DNA from: Acidobacteriota bacterium
GTDB lineage: Bacteria > Acidobacteriota > Terriglobia > Bryobacterales > Bryobacteraceae
Direction of reading: 5' to 3'
Assembly (NCBI GenBank): GCA_021788955.1
Contig: JAJYKC010000073.1
Span: 1 to 8,490 of the forward strand
Length of the DNA stretch: 8,490 nucleotides
Part shown: positions 1 through 7,400 of the stretch, one piece after another
Numbering within the stretch: position 1 is the first letter of the stretch
Layout of the letters: each line of letters begins with the position of its first letter
The notes under the pieces: model-generated
Told to the model about the DNA's origin: nothing
Seen by the model: only the letters and a program-made list of their open reading frames with translations
Database searches by the model: none
Program-made: the position numbers and the translations under genes

Positions 1-1134
1 GGCCGCCCGTTTCTGTTCCCCGGCAAAGTTCCCGGCTTCGAGAACATGTTCCCGGACGTCGACCGCATCAACCCGGCTTACTTCCAGTATATCGACCGCA
101 AAATCGACTATCTCAACGCCCACGGCTTCGTCCCCTTTATTGAAGTTTCCCGCCGCGACGCCAGTATGTGCTGGATGAAATACTATCGGTGGCCGGATTC
201 CTACGCCCGGTTTATCGAGTATGTCTGGTCGCGGTATCAGGCCAATAACACGGTTCTTAGTCCTATCCACTTAGATATCATCAGCGAGTCCGTCTCGCCG
301 AATGACTTTCTCAAGGCCATCGGCGCCGTCATGTCGAAGTACGGTCCGCCGCCTTTCGGGAACTTACTCTCGGCCAACGCCAACCCTTCGACACTCGAAA
401 ACTGGGGCGAGCACTCCTGGGTGACTCTCCAGCAGACGGGCAACATGCGCGAGCACAATAACTACTGGTACCTTACCGAAATCTTCCACATGCCCGACCC
501 GAAACCCGGTCTCGACGGCGAGCCGTATTACTCCGGTTACAAGGACGCGCGCTCGCTCGGCGGCGGCAAGGGCTATCAGTACGGCGCGCCGGGCGGATCG
601 GACAAGGACGCCGAGTTCGTGCGCTCCGCCATGTACGGGAACTTCCTTTCCGGCGGCCTGGCAGGCCACGTCTACGGCGCGGAGGGCATCTGGGGCGCCG
701 ACATCGAACCCACCGCGCCCACCAAGATGTGGGACGCGTTCCAGTGGCAGTCCGCCGCCCAGATGCAGTATCTCCGCACCTTCGCTTTTTCCATCGGCAA
801 GCGCTATCAGGACCTGGTCCCCGACGCCAACCTCGTCTCGCCGCACGAGAATGCGAACCTCCGCGCCTACGAAGGCTGGGCCTACTGCGCCCGCACCGCG
901 GACAAAGAAATCTTCCTGGCTTACTTCGAGAAGGACGCCCCGCAGGCGCAGATCCGCGGCGCCCGCCTCAACAGCCTCTACAAAGCCGAATGGTTCGACC
1001 CGCGCAGCGGCGCCTACTCGAGCGCCGGCACGCTCCGCTCCAGCGTCATCGGCATCATTCAGCTACCCGCCGTCCCGAGCGACAGCGACTGGGCTCTCCG
1101 GCTCGTCTATCTGAAGCCTGCCGGCGCCCCGTAG
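1..1134 (+). CDS. DUF4038-type (apiosidase-like) glycoside hydrolase, 5'-truncated by window
   Basis: The frame is open from base 1, so the visible 377 codons are the C-terminal part of a longer protein; the ATG at 46 is internal. The segment resembles the TIM-barrel DUF4038 family: an early GRPFLFPG stretch, then NPAYFQYIDRKIDYLNAHGF, a conserved helix followed by a strand, and later LSGGLAGHVYGAEGIWG, which matches the family's 'GhtYGa.giW' signature. After about residue 290 there is a small beta domain (AYCARTADKEIFLAYFEK, then AEWFDPRSGAYSSAG). It looks like the 'putative collagen-binding' C-terminal domain that usually follows DUF4038. Glu in LDIISESV and in DGEPYYSGY are candidate catalytic acids, by inference only. 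The known family member is an apiosidase acting on pectic side chains; substrate here is unknown. It ends 62 bases before the next same-strand gene. An export signal would lie outside the window. Confidence 0.8.
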   Translation, partial: GRPFLFPGKVPGFENMFPDVDRINPAYFQYIDRKIDYLNAHGFVPFIEVSRRDASMCWMKYYRWPDSYARFIEYVWSRYQANNTVLSPIHLDIISESVSPNDFLKAIGAVMSKYGPPPFGNLLSANANPSTLENWGEHSWVTLQQTGNMREHNNYWYLTEIFHMPDPKPGLDGEPYYSGYKDARSLGGGKGYQYGAPGGSDKDAEFVRSAMYGNFLSGGLAGHVYGAEGIWGADIEPTAPTKMWDAFQWQSAAQMQYLRTFAFSIGKRYQDLVPDANLVSPHENANLRAYEGWAYCARTADKEIFLAYFEKDAPQAQIRGARLNSLYKAEWFDPRSGAYSSAGTLRSSVIGIIQLPAVPSDSDWALRLVYLKPAGAP

Positions 1135-1173
1135 CGGTCCACCGGTCTGTCCGGCGTCTCGCTGCCCCGGCAT

Positions 1174-1191
1174 TGTAAAATCCGTTCAGGG
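1174..1191 (+). promoter_or_regulatory. Putative -10 box and ribosome binding site of the VWFA-related gene
   Basis: TAAAAT at 1176-1181 (preceded by TTG) matches the bacterial -10 consensus in five of six positions. No convincing -35 is seen 16-18 bases upstream. A start about 7 bases downstream would leave a leader of only about 9 bases before the ATG at 1197. AGGG at 1188-1191 sits 5 bases before that ATG and is a plausible Shine-Dalgarno core. It overlaps the alternative GTG at 1191, which itself has no upstream purine tract. Confidence 0.4.
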
Positions 1192-1196
1192 TGTCC

Positions 1197-3413
1197 ATGC
1201 GCTCGCTGCCCCGTCTCGCGCTCGCGGGCCTTGTGCTCGCTTCGTGCGCCGCCGGCCAACCTTTCGTCGACAGCGCCCCGCAAGCACTCGTTCAAGCCAA
1301 CCCGGAACTCCACAGCCTCGAACCCGCGCAGGACCAGACCGCACTCGAACCGATCCTCCGACTCATGGGCCAGCACCTGGACTCCATGTTCAACGACTTC
1401 ATCGACGTCTCCATCGCCGAACAGGTGCACGAACTCCGCTACGAGTCGCCGCGCTCCCTTTGGGCCGATCACACCGATAACGACCGCTACATCGTCCGCG
1501 TCCACCCCTTCGAAGAAGTGCGCGATCCGGCGCCCACGAAAAGCTCCTTCCTCCTGGCGAACGGATTTGTTTCCATGCTTGCCGACCTTCTTCCGGATTC
1601 GCAATTCCGCTCCCGCTTCCGCCTTCTCGGCCGCATTCCCGAGTCGGGCCGCCCCGCTCACCTGCTCGCTTTCCTCACCAACGACGGCCGGCGCCAGGGA
1701 CTTGTGTGGGTCGACGTCGAAACCAAGCGCATCCTCCGCCTCCGCGTCGACAGCCTTCAGCCGCCGTCCGGCGAAACTTACAGCCGCTTCACCCGCGATG
1801 TGAGGTACCTCGAAGTCAATTTCCCAAAACTCGACTCCACCGTCTGGCTCCCTTCCTTCGCGGCGGTTGACTTACGGATTCCGAACGCCGATCTCCACTC
1901 CATCCACCGCTTTTCCGGGTACATGCTCGAGGGCTCTGTCGCCGACGCGGACGCCTCGCGCCGGAAAATGGGCGCGGGCGACCCCTCGTCCCCGCCGCCG
2001 GTTCCCGACGATCCCTACGAACTCCTCTACAAAGGCTTCGCCACGCTCGCCGCCGGCAACCCCGCCAAAGCGATCCCTCTGCTGGATACGGCCCGCCAAC
2101 TGCTCCCCGAGCGCGCCGAGATCCCGAATTACCTGGCCGCGGCGCGGAACCAACTCACTGCCGGCCCCTCCGCGGGCTTGCTGAAACTCGACGCTCCGGG
2201 GTCAATCAAAGTAAATGTCCGCCAGGTACTGGTTCCCGTGATCGTAACTTATAAGGACGGGCACCACGTCTTCGGACTTACTAGGTCCGACTTCAAGGTC
2301 TTCGAGGATGGCGTCGAGCAGAGGATCACCGCCTTTTCGGGCGAACGCTCGGATACGCCGGAGGGAGCCAATCCGGACGTGCCCGAACCACGGGTGACTC
2401 ACGGCTCGTCGGCTTCCCCTGCCCCCGCGCCCACGGCGCCGCGGATAAGCCACTCGTATCTGATATGCCTCGACCTTCTCCACGCCTCATTTGGAAATTT
2501 CGTCTATGTGCGTGACGCCCTGGAGAAACTCTTCCGGCAGGAGCAGCCGGGTAACTCCGAGTACGCCGTGATCGCCGTGGGAGAATCGACGGAAATCGTT
2601 CAGAATGTCACGACGAACCCCGGCGACGTGCTCGAATCGCTTGGCGGCAAGAACTTCCGCACCATCTTCCGGAAAAGCGCCAAGTCGATGTCCGATGCCC
2701 AAGTCACAAACTACGAGCATCACCTTGTCGACGTCCGCGTCGCCTGCGACAGCCATGAGCCGGACTGCGACGCGCTGAAGCAAGGTCTTCCCGGGCAGGC
2801 CAACGCCTTCACCGAATACGAGCAGTTTTCCGCGACGCAGTTCCTTACCCAGCTCCGGTCCCTGGTCGAGCAACTCGGCCACACGCCCGGCCGCCGCACA
2901 CTTGTCCTCGTCTCCGACGGCTTCTTACTTACGCCCGGCGAAGTCCCGTTCGATCTGCTTCACGCTTACTTCCCCGAATTTTCTTCGTTGCGTTCGATCG
3001 AGCGGGTGAGTAATCTCATCGACCCCATTTACCGGATCGCGGCCCAGTCCAACGTGATGATTTACACCATCGACTCCCGCGGCCTGTACACGCCGCCCGC
3101 CCTGGATGCCTCCCGCTCCGGCGGCGGCTCCGCCACGACGCGTGTCAACACCACCTGGGACAGCATCGCCCAAGACCAGCAACTTACTCTCTCCGAACTC
3201 GCCGCCACTACCGGGGGGATCTCGTTTTTGAACCGCAACGACATCCTCACCGGCCTCCAACGCGCTTTCGCCGACGGCCGCGACTACTATATGCTCGCCT
3301 ACGTTCCCACCAACCCCGCTACCGACGGCAAGTTCCGGAAGATCGACGTCCGCGTCCGCGACTCGAAAGCGCAGGTGAACGCCAAGCGCGGCTACTGGGC
3401 CACGGCGCAGTAG
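1197..3413 (+). CDS. VWFA-related domain protein (Acidobacteria-type), exported, possible lipoprotein
   Basis: The product has 738 residues from ATG 1197, chosen because AGGG lies 5 bases upstream; GTG 1191 in frame would add two residues. The N-terminus is a signal peptide with a lipobox-like LASC (Cys 17), although cleavage near AAGQ is also possible. Residues about 40-250 look like a LolA-fold region (LLGRIPESGRPAHLLAFL, then LVWVDVETKRILRLRVDS). Residues about 272-320 form a TPR-like helical hairpin. At 340-382 is the family signature VLVPVIVTYKDGHHVFGL followed by DFKVFEDGVEQ. A Pro/Ala linker (386-416) leads to the VWA-like domain: SYLICLDLLHASF, GRRTLVLVSDGF, NVMIYTIDSRGL, and the closing DYYMLAYVP and KRGYWA. 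The MIDAS DxSxS motif is not intact, so metal binding is doubtful. Cys517 and Cys524 could form a disulfide. The role is unknown; protein-protein contacts in the envelope are the usual guess. Family assignment is firm, function is not. Confidence 0.88.
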   Translation: MRSLPRLALAGLVLASCAAGQPFVDSAPQALVQANPELHSLEPAQDQTALEPILRLMGQHLDSMFNDFIDVSIAEQVHELRYESPRSLWADHTDNDRYIVRVHPFEEVRDPAPTKSSFLLANGFVSMLADLLPDSQFRSRFRLLGRIPESGRPAHLLAFLTNDGRRQGLVWVDVETKRILRLRVDSLQPPSGETYSRFTRDVRYLEVNFPKLDSTVWLPSFAAVDLRIPNADLHSIHRFSGYMLEGSVADADASRRKMGAGDPSSPPPVPDDPYELLYKGFATLAAGNPAKAIPLLDTARQLLPERAEIPNYLAAARNQLTAGPSAGLLKLDAPGSIKVNVRQVLVPVIVTYKDGHHVFGLTRSDFKVFEDGVEQRITAFSGERSDTPEGANPDVPEPRVTHGSSASPAPAPTAPRISHSYLICLDLLHASFGNFVYVRDALEKLFRQEQPGNSEYAVIAVGESTEIVQNVTTNPGDVLESLGGKNFRTIFRKSAKSMSDAQVTNYEHHLVDVRVACDSHEPDCDALKQGLPGQANAFTEYEQFSATQFLTQLRSLVEQLGHTPGRRTLVLVSDGFLLTPGEVPFDLLHAYFPEFSSLRSIERVSNLIDPIYRIAAQSNVMIYTIDSRGLYTPPALDASRSGGGSATTRVNTTWDSIAQDQQLTLSELAATTGGISFLNRNDILTGLQRAFADGRDYYMLAYVPTNPATDGKFRKIDVRVRDSKAQVNAKRGYWATAQ

Positions 3414-3421
3414 GCAGTGAC

Positions 3422-3441
3422 GCTCGATGCCCGAATCGAGC
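3422..3441. terminator. Perfect 7-bp stem-loop in the convergent junction (possible terminator)
   Basis: GCTCGAT at 3422-3428 and ATCGAGC at 3435-3441 are exact reverse complements around a 6-base loop, GCCCGA. The stem starts 8 bases after the stop of the VWFA-related gene and lies 48 bases beyond the end of the HEPN gene on the other strand, so it could serve both. Neither side has a T-run, so a classical intrinsic terminator is not shown. The 76-base junction (3414-3489) holds nothing else I recognise apart from a promoter-like CATAAT at 3441-3446. Confidence 0.4.
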
Positions 3442-3489
3442 ATAATGGGGGCGGCATTCTGACCGGGTGTGAATTTTGAGCCGTACTTA

Positions 3490-3891
3490 CTAACGTACCC
3501 GCGGAACCCGTTGCGCAATCTCCCGCAGAACTGCCTCGGCCTTCCGCAGTGCATCCTCGGCTTCCGATGCCTCCGGGTCGTACGGCGCTCCCGGATAACG
3601 GAACTGCCACGCATATTTGGTGAGAGCGTCGGTCTGTTCCAATGTGGCTTGAAGCGAGCCGTCGATCTCCTGGCACGCTGGACTGAGTTCACTAAGCACG
3701 TGCGTTCTGCGAAACGGCTTCTGATGGTACGTCAGAAAGGTTTTCAATGTCTGCTCGACCGCCTGCTGGCAGTGAAACAACGCCTCGCCGCACGCTCCAC
3801 CCGCTATCAGAAGTTTGGCTGCGCGTACATCGCGGCGGGCGCGTTCCAGCCAGGCGTGCGTTTCGTCAAGCCGCAACTGGTCTGGCGTCAT
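3490..3891 (-). CDS. HEPN domain protein, probable toxin of a HEPN/MNT pair
   Basis: This 133-residue, almost entirely helical protein matches the HEPN family (Pfam HEPN type). It has WLERARRDVRAAKLLI in helix 1, then EALFHCQQAVEQTLKTFL, which corresponds to the family's 'cFHaQQAaEKaLKalL' signature. It continues with PFRRTHVLSEL (His64) and LTKYAWQFRYPG near residues 90-101, and ends in a helix typical of the family. HEPN proteins paired with MNT nucleotidyltransferases act as RNases or cell-cycle toxins that their partner neutralises. I see no clean RX4-6H ribonuclease motif; the nearest is Arg61/Arg62 with His64, so nuclease activity is uncertain. The ATG lies inside the 3' end of the MNT gene (26-base overlap), implying translational coupling. 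The distant GAGGGA is a poor ribosome site, which fits coupling. The stop is TAG. Confidence 0.88.
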   Translation of the reverse strand: MTPDQLRLDETHAWLERARRDVRAAKLLIAGGACGEALFHCQQAVEQTLKTFLTYHQKPFRRTHVLSELSPACQEIDGSLQATLEQTDALTKYAWQFRYPGAPYDPEASEAEDALRKAEAVLREIAQRVPRVR

Positions 3892-4201
3892 AGATCAGCC
3901 GTCCCTCACGGGCGACCGTGGCAGGGAGCGAAGCAACCACGTGCGCCGCCCGGGCCTCGAAGTCCGCGCGGCGCCACGGAATGATATCCGCCGGGTAGCC
4001 GATGCCGCGGAGTTCGGAATAAATCGCGCCGCTCCGAAGGAGTTTTTCCGGCGCTTCGTCCGGAAGCACTACGCAGAAATCCAGGTCGCTGTCCGGGCCG
4101 AAATCTCCGCGCGCGGCCGAGCCGAAGAGATAGATACGCTCCGGATGGTAGTGCGCCACCAACCGGCGGGTGATTTCCTGGATGGCTTGCTCCCGCGTCA
4201 T
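3866..4201 (-). CDS. MNT-type nucleotidyltransferase, probable antitoxin partner of HEPN
   Basis: This 111-residue protein is a minimal nucleotidyltransferase (MNT, DNA polymerase beta-like fold). After an N-terminal helix it has IYLFGSAARGDFGPDSDLDF: Gly27-Ser28, ten residues, then Asp39-x-Asp41, the exact GSX10DXD active-site spacing. Asp72 in PADIIPW is a good candidate for the third metal-binding aspartate, so the enzyme looks intact. In characterised HEPN/MNT systems the MNT protein transfers AMP to the HEPN partner and silences it; the same role here is inferred from adjacency. It is the upstream gene and overlaps the HEPN gene by 26 bases in another frame. GAGGT lies 3 bases before the ATG. 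The length is normal for the stand-alone family. Confidence 0.9.
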   Translation of the reverse strand: MTREQAIQEITRRLVAHYHPERIYLFGSAARGDFGPDSDLDFCVVLPDEAPEKLLRSGAIYSELRGIGYPADIIPWRRADFEARAAHVVASLPATVAREGRLIYDARPVAA

Positions 4202-4322
4202 GCTACCTCACATTATGGCTCAGAGCCGGCTGCGCCTGCCGATCGCGAACAGCGTACCGTTAGCTCGATGCGAGTTCATCCGTCCGGCGCGGTGTGTGCC
4301 GGCGATCCCCTCTGCTCCGCGC
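4202..4322. other. Non-coding spacer between the antitoxin relic and the MNT gene
   Basis: I find no gene here. It contains the MNT promoter region, a small hairpin on the plus strand (AGCTCG 4262-4267, loop ATG, CGAGTT 4271-4276, with one G-T pair) and a 5-bp stem (CCGGC 4284-4288, GCCGG 4298-4302) just downstream of the relic's stop. Neither hairpin is followed by a T-run. Confidence 0.4.
4205..4217 (-). promoter_or_regulatory. Putative -10 box and ribosome binding site of the MNT-HEPN operon
   Basis: Read on the minus strand, CATAAT (4217-4212) is followed by GTGAGGTAGC and the MNT ATG. CATAAT matches the -10 consensus at five of six positions. GAGGT is the Shine-Dalgarno core. Transcription would begin only a few bases before the ATG. 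No -35 is recognisable, so a near-leaderless or regulated promoter is possible. Confidence 0.4.
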
Positions 4323-4446
4323 CTACTTCTGCGCCAGGTCGTGAGCAAGCTCCATCCGCCGCCACGTCCCTTCGGTACTTCTAAACGCCTTCTCCAGCCG
4401 GACCGCCGTACGGTCTGCCGGGATCCGTTGCCCAGTTGCTTGGCAG
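4323..4446 (-). pseudogene. C-terminal remnant of a HigA-like antitoxin
   Basis: The minus-strand frame ending at TAG (4325-4323) encodes, just upstream of the stop, TAVRLEKAFRSTEGTW and then RRMELAHDLAQK. This matches the C-terminal helices of HigA-family HTH antitoxins, whose signature reads roughly 'gIsaDmAlRLeKAfGstaetWlrmQlaYDLAq'. About 40 codons are recognisable, whereas the full family has about 95-110 residues. The helix-turn-helix half is absent: reading upstream in this frame runs straight into the 3' end of the large secreted-protein gene at 4447-4449. There is no start codon or ribosome site, so it is a truncated relic rather than a working gene. No matching HigB toxin is seen. 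The call rests on remembered family sequence without an alignment, but the pattern of conserved positions is strong. Confidence 0.62.
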
Positions 4447-7400
4447 TTAATGGACTGCGATCGTGACGGTATTGCTGGTAGCTCCACCAGTCGAAATCTG
4501 AAGGTTTTGAGCGCCGGGCGGGGTGGTTACCGGAACTTGTACGTTGACCTGGTAGAGTCCCGCGAATCCGGGCGCCACGCCGGCGTAAGTAACCTCGGCG
4601 GGCGAACCGCCGATATTTACCGACACCGGAGAAACCGCGCGCGAGGGCGGGACCGGCGCAGGGGCGCCCGTAGCCACGGCCGGGTTTACGGCGCCCAAAC
4701 CGGTGCAGTAGACGGAAACGATCTCTCCGCGGGAGGCGGGGTTGGTGTCAGTTACTAACTGGCCCGTGACGCCATGTTCGATGGCTCCGGGACCGCTGAT
4801 AGTGGAGTCCAAGGTAAAGACGGCGGGGGCTGTAGATGCAACTTGAAGAGGCAAGGAAGCCGTACCGGCTGTGGAAGTCACTTGAACCGTGGCCGTTCCG
4901 GTCGAGGTTTCAAACGGGACCTGGGCATTGATCTGGAGCGGCGAGACATACAATAACGGCGCCGGAACGCCGTTTATCTTGACTGTCACGTCGGAGAGCT
5001 TTAACGGCAGCGGAGGCGAGCCGGCCGAGGCAGGTACGAGCGCGAGAGCGTACCCGAAGATGCTGATGAGCTCGCCGGGTGAGACGACGGATTCGGCGCC
5101 GGCGGCACTGATGATTCCTCCGAGAGTAATGCCGGGCCCGGCGGTCTGCGAGGCGATCTTGGCCAGAAAGGCATCCGTAAGGCCGCCGTAAGTAGATTGG
5201 AACGGGTATTTTACGGGAAAATCCGATGAGGTTGTCGAGCCCGCGATATACGCGTTGCCTGCCGGATCCGCCGCGATAGCAGATGCTCTGTCCAGTCCGC
5301 TGCCACCGAGGTAAGTCGCGTATTGCAGGGCGCCGGTCTGGCCGTTCCAGGCGGCCGCAAAGACATTCGAAATTCCGGTGAGCGACGGCTGGATCGGATT
5401 CAGCGTTGGGAAATCCTTGGAGATCGTGTCTCCGGCAACATACGTGTTACCCGCGGGATCGGTGGCGACGGCTTGCGCTCCATCCCCAGAGCTTCCGCCG
5501 ACATAGGTGGAGAAAATCAGCCCGGAGCCATCGCTTTTGAGCTTTGTGGCGAACCCGGTCGAGTTCGCAGCGGCTGGGTTGCCGGGGAAAGCCGGCTCCG
5601 ACGCATGCCAAAGCGGAAAGTCGGGCGAAGACGTCGAACCAGCCAAATGTACGTTGTCCGCGGTGTCGACGGCGATCGCCCACGGAACGTCGTCATTCGT
5701 ACCTCCGAGATACGTGGACCAGAGCAGATGGGAGCCGGTGGGATCGAGCACGGAAACGAACGCATCTTTCATGCCGGCGTCGTGAGCTTGCAGTGGATTC
5801 GCGACGGGAAAGTCGAAAGAGGAAGTGAAACCAGTGATGTATGCGCGTCCCGCGCTGTCTACGGCGATGCTCTGCCCTAAGTCCGGGCCGGTGCCACCGA
5901 GATAAGTCGAGTAGAGGATCTTTGATCCGGTGGGATCCAGTTTGAGCGCGAAAGCATCGGGGTTGAAGTTACTCGCGATTGCGTAGATCGACCCGTCGGA
6001 GCTACCCGCTAATTGCTGAACGCCGTAGTAGGCCAGAGCGGCAGGAGGTGCGGTCCACGTGGCGCCCTCGTCGCGGCTCACCAGCAGTTCGTTGCTCGTC
6101 GCAGCCCAAACGGTGGTGTGAACAAGGGGATCAATGAGAAACGACATTACGTAGCCGGCAGGCGGCGGCCATTGACCTTGGATCCAGTGGGCGCCGCCAT
6201 CGGTGGTAACGTAGGGCGGGAAGGTGATGGGGGTGTTTGCATAGAGCACCTCAGGGTTAACTGGATCAATGACCAGGTTCGAAATATCGGTGGTCGCTGT
6301 GAAGCCGTTGGTCATAGCCGTAAATGTAATCCCTCCATCTAAGCTCTTCATGACCCCGTTGGCTGTTCCGGCGTAGATGGTCGTGGGAGTAGAGGGGTCG
6401 ATTACGACGTTGTGAACGAGATAGGGATTGCTTGGAGACGGCGCCGCCGTCAAGGACGTTGGGTTCCATGTGGCTGCACCATCGGTACTCTTGTATAAGC
6501 CTTCTCCCGTTGCCGCATAGAGAATCTGCGTATTCGAAGGATCGATCGCAATCATGACGGCTAATCTGCTGGCGCCGGTCCAGGCCGGGGACCATGTCAT
6601 TCCGCCGTCTGTGCTCTTGTAGATCCCATTGATTCCGGTGACGAGATAGACGGTTTGGGGATTGGAAGGGTCGACGGCAATTGAGGAAGGATCAAGCTGG
6701 GTACTTGGGTAAGGAGCCTGCGGCGGAGTACCTTCGAGCAGCAGGGTCCAATCGGAGCCGCCATCCGTGCTCTTGTAGAGACCCTGCCACATTCCCAGAT
6801 AGATGGTTTGAGGATTGCTGGGATCTACAGTAATGGTGTTGACCAAGTCCCTCCGGAGTCCGTTCCCTAGCCCTTGCCAAGTTGCGGCAGAATCGTTCGT
6901 TTTGAACACCTGCGGCTTCCTGATGGTGCTCTGGAACGGATTCACGAGGGGGAGCCCCCCTGAGCTGGCTCCAGTTACGTAGACAGAACCGGAAGTGTCC
7001 ACTGCCAGCGCCGTGAGGAAGTCTTGCGGCGCGTAGCGCGGCAGCATCGTAGAGTAGATCAGCGAAGTGCCGTCGGCGCTCAGTTTGGCGGCAAAGTAGC
7101 CGAGCGCCATACCCGTCGTGCCTGGCAGCGGCGTAAGTTTCGGGAAATCGGAGGAACCGGGGGTTCCAGCAAGATAGATGTTGCCCGCCGTATCCAGCGC
7201 CATGCCCGCCAGGCTGTTCTGTCCGCTACCGCCGAGGAAAGTGGAATAGAGAAGCGTGGCGCCGTCGTTGCTGAACTTACTGACGAAGATGTCCGGGCAC
7301 GGGTAAGGAGAGCCCAGTCCACAACTATCGCCGCCCAATAATGTGGCCTGAAATGCGTTCGTCGAGACGGGAAAGTTGGAAGACGCGGTCAGACCCGCAA

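Noticed and set aside
364..846. A 160-codon minus-strand open frame inside the glycoside hydrolase gene
   Set aside because: It lies wholly antisense to a clearly coding region, is rich in Val, Arg, Ala and Gly as expected from GC-rich complement, and shows no recognisable domain.
2925..3692. A 255-codon minus-strand open frame across the VWFA-related gene's 3' end and the HEPN region
   Set aside because: It is antisense to the VWFA-related gene and shares the strand but not the frame of the HEPN gene. Its composition is that of a high-GC shadow frame, and no family motif is visible.
3469..3984. A 171-codon plus-strand open frame over the HEPN/MNT genes
   Set aside because: It is the complement of two genes with strong family motifs, and its translation resembles no family I know. 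Transcription from the CATAAT box would at most give antisense RNA.
4262..4302. Integron attC-like site or attachment site in the spacer beside the antitoxin relic
   Set aside because: CGTTAGCT and nearby short inverted repeats loosely recall attC ends, but the paired R and L boxes with matching complements are not present.
4396..4446. Terminator after the large secreted-protein gene (GACCG 4401-4405 with CGGTC 4411-4415, and an imperfect stem at 4430-4446)
   Set aside because: The stems are short or mismatched, lack a T-run on the minus strand, and lie inside the conserved codons of the antitoxin relic, which explains the sequence better.
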